Origin: Burkholderia oklahomensis C6786
GTDB lineage: Bacteria; Pseudomonadota; Gammaproteobacteria; Burkholderiales; Burkholderiaceae
Assembly (NCBI RefSeq): GCF_000959365.1
Contig: NZ_CP009556.1
Coordinates: forward strand, 2,232,001 to 2,296,000
Direction of reading: 5' to 3'
Length of the DNA stretch: 64,000 nt
Positions 34,739 to 44,077 of this stretch are shown here, in pieces; positions within the stretch are counted from its first letter, which is position 1, and each line of letters begins with the position of its first letter. The position numbers and the translations under genes are program-made. A model generated the notes under the pieces. That model ran no database searches. It was given only the letters and a program-made list of their open reading frames with translations, and was not told the origin of the DNA.

Positions 34739-36085
34739 TCAGCCGCCGGCGAACGGCGTCTTCTCGAAGCCGGCCTCGAGGCCGGCGACGATCCGGTCGA
34801 TCTGCTCGCGCTGGATCACGAGCGGCGGCGACAGGATGATCTTCGTGCCGACCGGCCGCACGAGCACGCCGTTTTCGCGCGCGACCTCGGCGACCGCATT
34901 CGCGTAGCCCGACGTCGGATCGATCGGCGCGCGCGTCGCCTTGTCGGCGACGAGGTCGAGCGCGACCATCAGCCCCTTGCCGCGCACCTCGCCGACCGCG
35001 TCGAAGCGCTCGACGAACGGCCGCAGCGCTTCGAGCAGATGCGCGCCCTGCTTCGCCGCGTTCGCGGGCAGGTCCTCGCGCAGCACGATGTCGAGGCTCG
35101 CGAGCGCCGCCGCGCACGCGACCGGGTGCCCCGAGTACGTGTAGCCGTGCATGATCGCGCCGCTGAAATCCGCGTTCGCCGCGAACGCCTCCTCGATCCG
35201 TGCGTTCACCGCGGTCGCGCCGAGCGGCACGTAGCCGGACGAGATGCCCTTCGCGAGACACATGATGTCGGGCTTCACGCCCCAGCCGCGGCTGCCGAAC
35301 AGGCTGCCGCTGCGCCCGAAGCCCGTCACGACTTCGTCGGCGATCAGCAGCACGCCGTAGCGGTCGCAGACTTCGCGCACGAGCGGCCAGTAGTTCGCGG
35401 GCGGCACGATCACGCCGCCCGCGCCCTGGATCGGCTCGGCGATGAACGCGGCGACCGTGTCCGGGCTCTGGAACAGGATTTCGCGCTCGAGCAGCTCCGC
35501 GCAGATGCGGCCGAGTGCTTCGGGATCCTGCGTGAACGGATTGCGGTAGATCCACGGCGTTTCGACGTGGAAGCATCCGGGCAGGTTCGGTTCGTAATTG
35601 CGCCGGAACACCGTGTTGCCGTTCACCGACGCGCTGCCGAAGTGCGTGCCGTGATAGCCCTGCTTCAGCGAGATGAACTTCGTGCGGTCCGCCTGCCCGC
35701 GCACCTTCCAGTACTGGCGCGCGATCTTGAGCGCGGTCTCGACCGAGTCCGAGCCGCCCGAGCTGTACAGCACGCGGCGCATCCCTTCGGGCTCCATCAT
35801 GTCGATCAGCCGCTTCGACAGCTCCTCGGCGCGCGGATGCGTGACGCCGTCGAACAGCTGGAAGTACTCGAGCTCGTCGAGCTGGCGCACGATCGCCTGC
35901 TTGACCTCGGCGCGGTTGTGGCCGACGTTGACGTTCCACAGGCCCGCGACGCCGTCGACGAGCTGGCGTCCGCGCTCGTCGTACACGTAGCAGCCCTCGC
36001 CGCGCACGATGCGGATCGGCTCGCGGCGCTTCATGTCGTTCGGGTGCAGCATCGGATGCCAGAAACGGGAATCGTTGTAGCTCAT
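34739..36085 (-). CDS. Class III (omega-amino) aminotransferase
   Basis: The 448-residue PLP enzyme shows YSSGGSDSVETALKIARQYW near 110-129 (cofactor-phosphate binding), the aspartate in LLIADEVVTGFGRSG near 250, and the Schiff-base Lys in CLAKGISSGYVPLGA near 283. This subgroup moves the amino group from terminal amines or omega-amino acids to pyruvate, making an aldehyde. It lies 37 bp after the aldehyde dehydrogenase gene in the same operon, so amine to aldehyde to acid is the likely route. CGGAG lies about 8 bp before the ATG at 36085. Confidence 0.92.
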   Translation of the reverse strand: MSYNDSRFWHPMLHPNDMKRREPIRIVRGEGCYVYDERGRQLVDGVAGLWNVNVGHNRAEVKQAIVRQLDELEYFQLFDGVTHPRAEELSKRLIDMMEPEGMRRVLYSSGGSDSVETALKIARQYWKVRGQADRTKFISLKQGYHGTHFGSASVNGNTVFRRNYEPNLPGCFHVETPWIYRNPFTQDPEALGRICAELLEREILFQSPDTVAAFIAEPIQGAGGVIVPPANYWPLVREVCDRYGVLLIADEVVTGFGRSGSLFGSRGWGVKPDIMCLAKGISSGYVPLGATAVNARIEEAFAANADFSGAIMHGYTYSGHPVACAAALASLDIVLREDLPANAAKQGAHLLEALRPFVERFDAVGEVRGKGLMVALDLVADKATRAPIDPTSGYANAVAEVARENGVLVRPVGTKIILSPPLVIQREQIDRIVAGLEAGFEKTPFAGG

Positions 36086-36122
36086 TGCATTGCTCCGGGG
36101 AAAAAACGAACGGCCCGCGCGT

Positions 36123-37625
36123 TCAGTGCGCGATGCAGACGGATTTGGTTTCGGTGAAGCCATCGATCGCGTATTGGCCGAACTCGCGGCCGATGCCCGA
36201 TTGCTTGTAGCCGCCGAACGGCATCGACGGATCGAGCGGAATGTGGCAATTGACCCAGACCGTGCCCGCCTCGATCTGCGTCACGAGATCCATCACGGCC
36301 TTCAGGTCGTTGCTCCACAGGCTCGCCGCGAGCCCGTACGGCGACGCGTTCGCGAGCCGCACCGCTTCGGCCGGATCGTCGAACGGCAGCACGACGACGA
36401 CCGGGCCGAACACCTCGTCGCGGACGATCGCGCTGTCGTGCGTCGCGTCGGCGATCACGGCCGGGCGCACGAAGTAGCCGGGCAGGTCGTCGGCCGGCGC
36501 GCCGCCCGCGAGAAACGTGAGGCCGTCGCGGCGCGCGCGCTCGACATGCTCGACGACCTTGTCGCGATGGTGCGCGGACACGAGCGGGTTGATCTGCGCG
36601 GCCGGATCGAGGCCCGGACCGAGCCGCATCGACGCGGCGACGCCGGCGAGGCCGTCCGCGAGCCGGCGAAACCGGCTGCGATGCACGTAGATCCGCGATG
36701 CGGCCGCGCACACTTGCCCCTGATTGAAGAATGCGCCCGCCGCGACGCCTTCGAGCGCCTGCGCGACGTCGACGTCCTCGAGCATCACGATCGGATTCTT
36801 GCCGCCCAGCTCGAGCGAGAAGCGCGTCATGTTCTGCACCGCGGCGGCGCCGACGAGCTTGCCCGTCGCGGTCGAGCCGGTGAACGAGATCTTGCGGATC
36901 GACGGATGGCTCGCGAGCGCGGCGCCGCATTCGCGCCCGCCCGTCACGACGTTGAACACGCCCGCCGGCACGCCGGCTTCGAGCGCGAGCTCGGCGAGCC
37001 TCAGCGCCGTGAGCGGCGTCTCGGGCGACGGCTTCAGCACGACCGTGCAACCCGCCGCGAGCGCCGGCACGAGCTTCCAGACGGCGATCATCAGCGGGAA
37101 ATTCCACGGCACGATCGCGGCGACGACGCCGACCGGCTCCTTGCGCGTGTACGCGGTGTAGCGCGCGCCGGGCGGAAACGGAATCGACACGTCGAGCGTC
37201 TGTCCGGTGATCTTCGTCGCCCAGCCCGCCATGTAGCGGACGTACTCGATCGTCGCACCGACCTCGACGCCGCGCGACACGAGGATCGACTTGCCCTGGT
37301 TCAGCGTCTCGAGCTGCGCGAGCTCCTCCGCATGCGCTTCGAGCGCGTCGGCGAGCTTGAGCAGGATGCGCTCGCGATCGGCGGGCCGCAGCCCGCTCCA
37401 CGCGCGCGCGTCGAACGCGCGCTTCGCGCTCGCGACAGCGGCGTCGACGTCGTGCGCATCGGCGTCGGGCACGCGCGCGAGCCGTTCGCCCGTCGCCGGG
37501 TCGAACACGTCGAGCCGGCGCGGCGAATGGGCGGCGCGCATCGCGCCGTCGATGAAGATTCCGAATTCGCGCTCGGTGAACGCGCGCACCGTGTCGGTCA
37601 CGGTGACGAAGTCCGTCTGTGTCAT
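36123..37625 (-). CDS. Aldehyde dehydrogenase, phenylacetaldehyde/aminoaldehyde type
   Basis: The 500-residue protein has PWNFPL near 165, FTGSTATGK near 240, the catalytic Glu in LELGGKNP near 264 and the nucleophile Cys in FNQGQVCAAASR near 298. It resembles phenylacetaldehyde and gamma-aminoaldehyde dehydrogenases. It is first in the operon with the aminotransferase. Motif copy C is 95 bp upstream. The ribosome-binding site is weak. Confidence 0.92.
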   Translation of the reverse strand: MTQTDFVTVTDTVRAFTEREFGIFIDGAMRAAHSPRRLDVFDPATGERLARVPDADAHDVDAAVASAKRAFDARAWSGLRPADRERILLKLADALEAHAEELAQLETLNQGKSILVSRGVEVGATIEYVRYMAGWATKITGQTLDVSIPFPPGARYTAYTRKEPVGVVAAIVPWNFPLMIAVWKLVPALAAGCTVVLKPSPETPLTALRLAELALEAGVPAGVFNVVTGGRECGAALASHPSIRKISFTGSTATGKLVGAAAVQNMTRFSLELGGKNPIVMLEDVDVAQALEGVAAGAFFNQGQVCAAASRIYVHRSRFRRLADGLAGVAASMRLGPGLDPAAQINPLVSAHHRDKVVEHVERARRDGLTFLAGGAPADDLPGYFVRPAVIADATHDSAIVRDEVFGPVVVVLPFDDPAEAVRLANASPYGLAASLWSNDLKAVMDLVTQIEAGTVWVNCHIPLDPSMPFGGYKQSGIGREFGQYAIDGFTETKSVCIAH

Positions 37626-37711
37626 GGGCGTCTCGCGATGGTGGTTTGACGTCCGCGCGGAACGACGGCGCGGGCGGTTGCGCACCACTGTAGCGACGCC
37701 GTTTCGCGGCC

Positions 37712-37730
37712 GGTTAGCGCAAATTGGCAG
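37712..37730 (-). promoter_or_regulatory. Shared regulatory motif, copy C (aldehyde dehydrogenase-transaminase operon)
   Basis: GCGCAAATTGGCA occurs here exactly as in copy B, with the core at 37720-37729. On the minus strand a TACAGT -10-like box follows the motif at about 27 bp. It lies between this operon and the LuxR-type regulator at 37817. Confidence 0.6.
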
Positions 37731-37816
37731 GTCGAAGGGAGGGCGATGCGGGGGCAAGCAGACGAAACCGCACGCGGTCCGCGCCGTCGAATCGCCCGCA
37801 CCGGTCGCCCGGCGAA

Positions 37817-38521
37817 TCAAAAAAACAGCGTGCCGACGAGCTCGGTCCGGTTCGACACGCCGAGCTTGCGGAACATCCGCAGCAGATGCGTCTTGACGGT
37901 CGGCTGGCCGAGGGAGAGATCGCGTGCGATCTCCTTGTTCGACCGTCCGTCGCGCACGAGCCGCGCGATCTGCTCTTCGCGATGCGTGAGCCGCGCGTCG
38001 CAAGCGATCCGGCGAATCCCCCGCACCGCGCGCAACGGCGGCAGCAGCGCAACCTCGACGACCGGCTGGACTGCGCGCAGCGCGGCAAGCTCGTCCGCCG
38101 AGTAGCGGCCGTCGCCTGCCAGACGCAGCAGCGAGAACGCGGCGACCGCCGCGCCGCCGTCGCGCAGCAGCATTTCGACGACGTCGGCGACGCCGTGCCG
38201 CCGCAGAAAACCCGTCCAGTAAGACGACGCGGCGCGCCGCTCGTCCGGCAATTGCGAGGCGAGCGTGACGATCGCGCCCGGCTGCGCCGCGCAGCGCGAC
38301 GGATGCAGCGGATCGAGCGGCCGGTAGCGGCTCACGTATGCGCGATGCATCGATGCGCTCATCCCGAACAGCTCGAAATCGGCGGGCTCGCCGGCGGTGT
38401 CGATCCGGTAGAACACGACCGCCGTCGGACGCGCGAGCGCCTGCAGCGAAGCCACGCAGGTTCGCAGCGCGTGCGCGTACGACGCGGAATCGGCGTCGGG
38501 TCCGGCTGGGTCGTGCGTCAT
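37817..38521 (-). CDS. LuxR-type transcriptional regulator (MoaR-like position)
   Basis: The 234-residue protein has a C-terminal LuxR helix-turn-helix (about 170-234: LTHREEQIARLVRDGRSNKEIARDL, TVKTHLLRMFRKLGV). The N-terminal half lacks the AHL-binding Trp/Tyr/Asp set, so it is not a quorum-sensing receptor. In Klebsiella a LuxR-type activator, MoaR, controls monoamine use with moaE (SDR-like) and moaF; here an SDR and a MoaF homologue lie next to this gene. It is the best candidate to bind the CAAATTGGCA sites. A start 33 codons upstream is possible; MTHDPAG at 38521 was preferred on length. Confidence 0.85.
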   Translation of the reverse strand: MTHDPAGPDADSASYAHALRTCVASLQALARPTAVVFYRIDTAGEPADFELFGMSASMHRAYVSRYRPLDPLHPSRCAAQPGAIVTLASQLPDERRAASSYWTGFLRRHGVADVVEMLLRDGGAAVAAFSLLRLAGDGRYSADELAALRAVQPVVEVALLPPLRAVRGIRRIACDARLTHREEQIARLVRDGRSNKEIARDLSLGQPTVKTHLLRMFRKLGVSNRTELVGTLFF

Positions 38522-38705
38522 GGCGGCGGGCACCTCGATCGCGGGCGAGCGGCTTCGGCAGCCTAATTGCGCCGCCGCCGTCGCAATGAGCACGAATCGG
38601 CAAATCGTGCGGGTGTCCATTCGGCCGAACGGTCGATACCGGGACTCGCGCCCGGTCCGTACACTCGTTCTGCAATCACCGCCATTGATTCAAGGAGGAT
38701 CTCGC

Positions 38706-38985
38706 ATGGGAACCGCTTCGCCGCGCATCGTTGTCATGACGGGCGCTGAAACCGGGATCGGCGCCGCGTGCGCCGTGCGTTTCGCCGCGCAAGGCGGCCA
38801 CGTCGTGCCGCTCGGCCGTCGGCAGGCGCCGCTCGACGCGGTTGCCGCCCACACCCGCGGCCTTGCGCTCGCCGGCGACGCCGCGAGCGCAAGGCCGGGC
38901 CAGGCAAGTCGAACGGATCCGCCCGCGCTTCGGCCCGATCGACGCGCCGATCGCATGCGCAGGCGGGCACGGACTCGGCCGCGCT
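38706..38985 (+). pseudogene. Truncated and frameshifted short-chain dehydrogenase
   Basis: A good AAGGAGG site and ATG at 38706 open an SDR N-terminus: MGTASPRIVVMTGAETGIGA with the cofactor motif TGAETGIG. About 60 codons later the frame breaks, and the continuation RFGPIDAPIACAGGHGLGRA appears in another frame. The homology ends near 38985, exactly where the convergent intact SDR gene stops. The catalytic region is missing. It looks like the 5' end of a gene removed by a rearrangement. Confidence 0.72.
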
Positions 38986-39817
38986 ACGCGAGCGTCGCAC
39001 CGGCCTCCGGCAGCGTCGCGCCGCCGTCGACGACGATCGTCTGTCCGGTGACATAACTCGCCGCGTCCGACGCGAGGAACAGCATCGCGGCCGCGATGTC
39101 CTCCGGCTCGCCCAGACGGCCGAGCGGCACGCCGCGCGCGATCCGCTCGCTGTGCGCCGCGTCGCCGAGATTGCCTGCGGCCGGCGTGCGGATCATCCCC
39201 GGCTCGACGCCGTTGACGGTCACGTTCCGGCGAGCGAGCTCGAGCGCTGCCGCTCGGATGAAGCCGTTCACGCCGGCCTTCGACGCCGCGTAATGCGCGA
39301 GCCCCGGATACGCGACGCGCGGCCCCGTCACCGACGACGTTGCGAGCACCCGCCCCTGCCCCGCGCGCCCGAACGCGGGCAGCGCCGCCTGCGTGAGCCA
39401 GAACAGCGCGGACAGGTTGACGGCGAGCGTACGCTCGAGCACATCGGGGGCGATCCCATCGAACGGCGTCAGCGGAAAATACGCGGCGTTGTGGACGACG
39501 ACGTCGAGCCGGCCGCTGTCCGCCTCGAGCTGCGCGACGAGCCCGAACAGCTCGTCGCGCCGTGCGGCGTCGACCCGATACGCGCGCACGGTCTGCCCGT
39601 CGTCGAGCCCGCGCGCCGCGAGCCGCGCGGCAAGCGCGGCCGCCGCGTCGCCCTGCAAATCGGCGATCGCGACGGTCGCGCCGGCAGCGGCGAACGCATC
39701 GGCGATCGCCGCGCCGATCCCCTGCGCACCGCCCGTGACGAGCACGGTGCGGCCGCGAAAATCGGCGACGAGCCGCCCGCGCGGCGCCGCCGCGCGCTTC
39801 GAGTCGGCCCCGCTCAT
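38984..39817 (-). CDS. Short-chain dehydrogenase/reductase, MoaE-like context
   Basis: The 277-residue protein has TGGAQGIG near 29-36, HNAAYFP near 107, the Ser in TSSVTGPRVA and HYAASKAG with intact Tyr and Lys near 172-176. It overlaps the MoaF-like gene by 4 bp. In the Klebsiella monoamine regulon an SDR-like protein, MoaE, is encoded beside MoaF, so a role in amine breakdown is suggested. The substrate is unknown. Confidence 0.9.
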   Translation of the reverse strand: MSGADSKRAAAPRGRLVADFRGRTVLVTGGAQGIGAAIADAFAAAGATVAIADLQGDAAAALAARLAARGLDDGQTVRAYRVDAARRDELFGLVAQLEADSGRLDVVVHNAAYFPLTPFDGIAPDVLERTLAVNLSALFWLTQAALPAFGRAGQGRVLATSSVTGPRVAYPGLAHYAASKAGVNGFIRAAALELARRNVTVNGVEPGMIRTPAAGNLGDAAHSERIARGVPLGRLGEPEDIAAAMLFLASDAASYVTGQTIVVDGGATLPEAGATLA

Positions 39818-40668
39818 CGTGCGAGCGGATGCACGGTTTCGTTCAGTACCTGCGCGTGGGCGCCGACCGGGAAATTCGACAGCGCGCCGAAGTCGCCTTC
39901 GCGGTAGCCGAATATCTTGCCGTCCGTCCTGCACTGGTCTAGATCGATCAGCACGACGCCGAGCGTCGGCACGATCTTCTCGCGCCAGACGAACAGATAC
40001 AGCGCGTCGGCGAGCTTGAAGTAATGGCAGCGGTCGACGTCCGCGAGCCCGCGCTCGACGCCTTCGAGGCAATGCCATGCGTAGAAGGCGTCGTTCAGAT
40101 AGATGTGCTCGTAGCACTCGGTCGGGCTGTAGCGGTACATCGTCCGCTTGCCGAGCAGTTCGCGCGTCGGCGCGTGCAGCGGGCCGGGCGCGGCCGCGCC
40201 TACGATCGCGCCGTGGCGGAACGTCGCCTCGACGCCCGTCAGCGGCAGGCCGCGCGCGACGCGCGAAAACGCGTCGACGCGCACGTCATCCTCGGCCGGC
40301 AGCACGCCTTCGATCGACGTCCAGACGCTGCGGGTCAGATCGAGCACGATGCTGACCGACGTCGCGCGCCGGGTCGGGTCGATGTAGTCGACGAAGCAGA
40401 TGCCGTCGCGCAGTTGCGTCGCGCGGTACGCGGCCTCGCCGCTCGCGCCGGTCGCATCGCTTGCGCCACGTGCGCCGCGCGCCGTGAGGCGCTCACGCCA
40501 GCGCAGCGTCGATCGATCGGCGAACGTGTATTCGAATGTCGCGCCGTCCGTCGCGGCGAGCGCGAGCGTGCGACCCGCGAGGTCGTCGACGGGTTCGAGG
40601 ATGTGACTTTCGGGTGCGAAGCCTTCGGCCAGCGCGCCGACTTGAATGAATAACGGGTCTGCTCCCAT
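39814..40668 (-). CDS. MoaF-like protein
   Basis: The 284-residue protein contains two related beta-rich halves (about 25-125 and 165-275) with YRYSPTECYEHIYLNDAFYAWHCLEG and IFGYREGDFGALSNFPVGA near the end, as recalled for the MoaF family. MoaF was named from the monoamine regulon of Klebsiella and its biochemistry is unclear. The two halves suggest a lipocalin-like duplicated barrel that might bind a small ligand; that is inference. It leads an operon with the SDR at 38984. Confidence 0.8.
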   Translation of the reverse strand: MGADPLFIQVGALAEGFAPESHILEPVDDLAGRTLALAATDGATFEYTFADRSTLRWRERLTARGARGASDATGASGEAAYRATQLRDGICFVDYIDPTRRATSVSIVLDLTRSVWTSIEGVLPAEDDVRVDAFSRVARGLPLTGVEATFRHGAIVGAAAPGPLHAPTRELLGKRTMYRYSPTECYEHIYLNDAFYAWHCLEGVERGLADVDRCHYFKLADALYLFVWREKIVPTLGVVLIDLDQCRTDGKIFGYREGDFGALSNFPVGAHAQVLNETVHPLAR

Positions 40669-40943
40669 GCTTTTCTCCGATTGAGCGCCGCGCCGTCAGG
40701 CGCGGTCGCGAAACAGGAGATCATGGTGCCCGCGTGCCGGGCCGTGCGGTATCAACCGAAAGGATGAACGGCGTCGGCGGCGAGGGTATGCGCGGCAAAC
40801 GTTCCGTGCCGTGGACCCGGCGCGAACGAGCCGTGGAAAGCGGCACGCGACGGCGCAACGGCGCGGCGGCCGAGCGAAAGCGGCCCAGGCCGCCGCGATC
40901 GCGCGTCGCGTTCGGCCCGCATCGGACCGACGATGTCGCCCGC

Positions 40944-41891
40944 TTACGGCGCGCTCGCGTCGTCGAGCTGCTCGATGTCCTCCGCGTCGAGCGGCAGCCG
41001 GATCGCCGCCCCGAGCGCGTTCAATTGCTCGAGCGACGTCGCGCTTGCGATCGGCGCGGTGACGCTCGGCCGCGCGATCTGCCACGCAAGCGCAACCGAC
41101 GTCGGCGTCGAGTCGTGCTTCGCCGCGACCGCATCGAGCGCCGCGAGAATCCGCAAGCCGCGCGGATTCAGATACTGCTCGACGCGCCCGCCGCGCGCGC
41201 TCTTCTTCAGGTCCGCCTCGGACCGGTACTTGCCCGACAGAAAGCCGCTCGCGAGCGCGTAATAGGTGACGACGCCGAGCTTCAGCTCGGTCGCGACCGG
41301 CTCGAGATCGCGCTCGTACTCGGCGCGGTCGTACAGGTTGTATTCGGGCTGGATCACCTGATACGCGGGCAGGCCGGTGCGGCGGCTCAGCTCGGCCGCC
41401 TCGCGCAGCCGCGCGCCGCTGTAATTCGACGCGCCGATGATCCGGACCTTGCCCTGCTCGATCAGCGTCTGGTACGCGCCGAGCGTCTCTTCGAGCGGCG
41501 CGGTGTCGGCGAGGTCGCGGTGCGAGAAATAGAGATCGATGTAGTCGGTCTGCAGACGCCGCAGCGAATCCTCGGCGGCCTTCAGGATGTTCTCGCGCGA
41601 CAGGCCCGCACGCGCTTCGAGCAGCCCGACCTTCGTCGCGATCACGACCTGCTCGCGCTTGCCCGAGCGCTTGAGCCACTTGCCGATGATCGTCTCCGAT
41701 TCGCCGCCGCGATTGCCGGGCACCCAGGCCGAATAGGCGTCGGCGGTGTCGATGAAGTTGATGCCGGTGTCGGCGAGCGCGTCGAGCAGCGAGAACGACG
41801 TGTTCTCGTCGGCGGTCCAGCCGAACACGTTGCCGCCGAACACGAGCGGCGAAACCTGAATCGTCGAAGTGCCGAGTGAGCGTAGTGCCAT
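40944..41891 (-). CDS. Aldo/keto reductase
   Basis: The 315-residue TIM-barrel enzyme shows the catalytic tetrad of the family: Asp in FIDTADAY, Tyr in the same segment, Lys in VIATKVG and His in DLYFSHRD. Later segments GASNYSGARLREA and ASATSLEQLNALGAAI bind NADP. Substrates are aldehydes or ketones. GAGAG precedes the ATG at 41891. It is 275 bp from the MoaF-like gene and probably has its own promoter; a link to the amine pathway is possible only by position. Confidence 0.93.
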   Translation of the reverse strand: MALRSLGTSTIQVSPLVFGGNVFGWTADENTSFSLLDALADTGINFIDTADAYSAWVPGNRGGESETIIGKWLKRSGKREQVVIATKVGLLEARAGLSRENILKAAEDSLRRLQTDYIDLYFSHRDLADTAPLEETLGAYQTLIEQGKVRIIGASNYSGARLREAAELSRRTGLPAYQVIQPEYNLYDRAEYERDLEPVATELKLGVVTYYALASGFLSGKYRSEADLKKSARGGRVEQYLNPRGLRILAALDAVAAKHDSTPTSVALAWQIARPSVTAPIASATSLEQLNALGAAIRLPLDAEDIEQLDDASAP

Positions 41892-42206
41892 CTTTTCTCT
41901 CCGTTCGATGAGGATGATCCGGCCGACGCGCGCGGCACGCGTCGCGTGGCGCGACAGCAGGGACTCGATGGTCGATGCTAATGTGTGGCCGGCTCGGTTC
42001 AAACCGATTAAACCTGATTTTCAAAGACCGTGCGCTGACAAAGGATCGGAGGCGCGAGCCGCTCGACGGGGCCGCCGTCGCCATCAGCGGACGAGCCGCC
42101 GTCCATCGCTGGAAAAACGAGAAAGACGTTCCGACGCGATGCGGCTCGATTCGGCTCGATCCGGCGCGGAACACCACGCGCCGGATCGCCGCGCCCTCCA
42201 TCGGCG
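41892..42206. other. Gap holding a short inverted repeat, no gene
   Basis: This 315-base gap contains TCGGTT (41994-41999), CA, and AACCGA (42002-42007), a perfect 6-2-6 inverted repeat about 100 bp before the aldo/keto reductase start. It could be an operator. No coding sequence is supported here. Confidence 0.4.
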
Positions 42207-42884
42207 TTACGCCGCCTCTCGCAGCACCCGCTCGACCGCCGCGACCGCCGCCTGCGCGCCGCCATACAGGCTCGCGCCGTGCAGCACGTGGCCGCGCTCG
42301 CCGACCGTCAGCAGCAGTTGCGGCACGCCCGACGCGCCGAGCTGCCGCATCGCCCGCTGCGTGCCGGCGATGCGTGCGGCCGTCGCGCTCGCAAGCGCCG
42401 CGTCGCCATCGATCCGGTGCGCGAGCTCGTCCGCGTCGATCGCCACGCCGGTCTTCGCGGCGACGTCCGCCGCGACGCGCGCGAGCACGTCCGCGCGCGC
42501 GGTGTCGAGGCCGTCGACGTAACGCGCGAGCTGGATCGCGTCGAGAAGCGGCCGCTCGAGCCGTGCATCGACGCCGCGCAGCGCGATCAGCACACGGTTC
42601 GCGGGCCCCGAATCGAAGCGCACGCCGCCGCGCTGCAGCACCTGCTCGCGATACGCATGCGTGAAGCGCTGCCCTGTCATCTGTTCGATGCGCTGATCGT
42701 TGCGCCACGCGTACTCGCCCCATTCGGGCGTCAGATCGCGTGCGCCCTCATCGGCGAACAGGCCCGACGGCATCAGCTCGAGCACGCCCGGATAAGCGCC
42801 GTCGAGCCCGGCGAGCGCCGGCGCGCTCGCATAGCACCAGCCGCAAAGCGGATCGAAAAAGTACTGAAGTTGGAAGCGGTTCAT
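42207..42884 (-). CDS. DsbA-family thioredoxin-fold protein, cytoplasmic
   Basis: The 225-residue protein begins MNRFQLQYFFDPLCGWCYAS, with the redox motif C14-G-W-C17 and no signal peptide. An inserted all-helical domain (about 70-170) and the cis-Pro-like GVPQLLL near 186 fit the DsbA/FrnE-type family. It is likely a cytoplasmic disulfide or glutathione-linked enzyme rather than a periplasmic oxidase. It diverges from a LysR regulator across 104 bp, which probably controls it. Confidence 0.88.
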   Translation of the reverse strand: MNRFQLQYFFDPLCGWCYASAPALAGLDGAYPGVLELMPSGLFADEGARDLTPEWGEYAWRNDQRIEQMTGQRFTHAYREQVLQRGGVRFDSGPANRVLIALRGVDARLERPLLDAIQLARYVDGLDTARADVLARVAADVAAKTGVAIDADELAHRIDGDAALASATAARIAGTQRAMRQLGASGVPQLLLTVGERGHVLHGASLYGGAQAAVAAVERVLREAA

Positions 42885-42988
42885 CGTGCGGAAACTCGTT
42901 CGTGAAGAAAGTGAAGCGAGTCTATTCGATATCCATTCGATCAAATACAATGCCTCGATCGACAATTTGTTGCATTAATTGAGCGAAT

Positions 42989-43888
42989 ATGGATCGAATC
43001 ACCGCGATGCAGGTATTCGTCGAGACGGCCGAGCGCGGCAGCGTGTCGGCGGCCGCGCAACATCTGGACATGTCGCGCGCGATGGCGTCGCGCTACGTCG
43101 CGTTCATGGAGCAATGGTCGGGCGCGCGCCTGCTGCATCGGACCACCCGGCGCCTGACGCTGACCGCGGCCGGCGCGCAGATGCTGCCGCTTTGCCGCGA
43201 CATGCTCGGGCTCGCCGATCACGTCGCCACGGTCGTCGCCGATCCCGGCGACGCGCCGCGCGGCGCGCTGCGGATCACCGCGAGCGCGATCTTCGCGCAG
43301 ACGCACGTGACCGACGCGGTCCTCGACTATCTGGCCCGCTACCCGGCCGTGTCGGTGGATCTGCTCGTCACGGACCGCACCGCCGATCTCGTCGACGAGC
43401 GGATCGATCTCGCGATCCGCATCACGAACGCAGTCGATCCGAGCCTGATCGCGCGCCGGCTCGGCACGTGCCGCTCGGTGCTGTGCGCGTCGCCCGGCTA
43501 TCTGGCCGAGTACGGCGCGCCGACGCGGCCGCACGACCTCGCGCGGCACAACTGCCTGACGTATGCGTATTTCGGGCAGAGCCTGTGGCACCTGACGCGC
43601 GACGGCGAACCGGCGACGGTGCCCGTGCAAGGCAATCTGAGCGCGAACGACGCACTCGTGCTGCTGCGCGCGGCGATCGCGGGCGGCGGCGTCGCGCTGC
43701 TGCCGACGTTCGCGGCGGCCGAACCGATCCGCGCGGGCGCGCTCGTGCGCGTGCTGGCCGATTGCACGGCGCCCGAGCTAGGCATCTACGCGGTCTATGC
43801 GTCGCGCAAGCAGATGCCGCTCGCGATGCGCACGATGATCGATTTCCTTGCCGAGCGTTTCGGCGATACGCCCGCGTGGGATGCCTAG
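42989..43888 (+). CDS. LysR-family transcriptional regulator
   Basis: The 299-residue protein has the N-terminal helix-turn-helix (about 1-60, GSVSAAAQHLDMSRAMASRYVAF) and the two-lobed effector domain (about 90-290). SRAMASRYVAFME replaces the more usual SxAVSRxIxxLE pattern, a mild variation. It is divergent from the DsbA-family gene; CAATT-N9-AATTG at 42963-42981, just before its start, is a possible LysR-type binding site. Confidence 0.92.
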   Translation: MDRITAMQVFVETAERGSVSAAAQHLDMSRAMASRYVAFMEQWSGARLLHRTTRRLTLTAAGAQMLPLCRDMLGLADHVATVVADPGDAPRGALRITASAIFAQTHVTDAVLDYLARYPAVSVDLLVTDRTADLVDERIDLAIRITNAVDPSLIARRLGTCRSVLCASPGYLAEYGAPTRPHDLARHNCLTYAYFGQSLWHLTRDGEPATVPVQGNLSANDALVLLRAAIAGGGVALLPTFAAAEPIRAGALVRVLADCTAPELGIYAVYASRKQMPLAMRTMIDFLAERFGDTPAWDA

Positions 43889-44077
43889 CCGCGCTTCGTC
43901 GCCCGAGGAGGACGAAGCGGCAACGAAGCAGTGACGAAACGGCGACGAAAAACGGCGGCGGTACGCGCGTTGCCGCCACGCATGCCGCCGCCGTCGAGAG
44001 AAGCGGCCGTTCGCGCGATGCGAACCGCCGCGTGAGCGAAGACACGACGAGCGTCGCCCGCCGCGCCCCCGTTCGCG

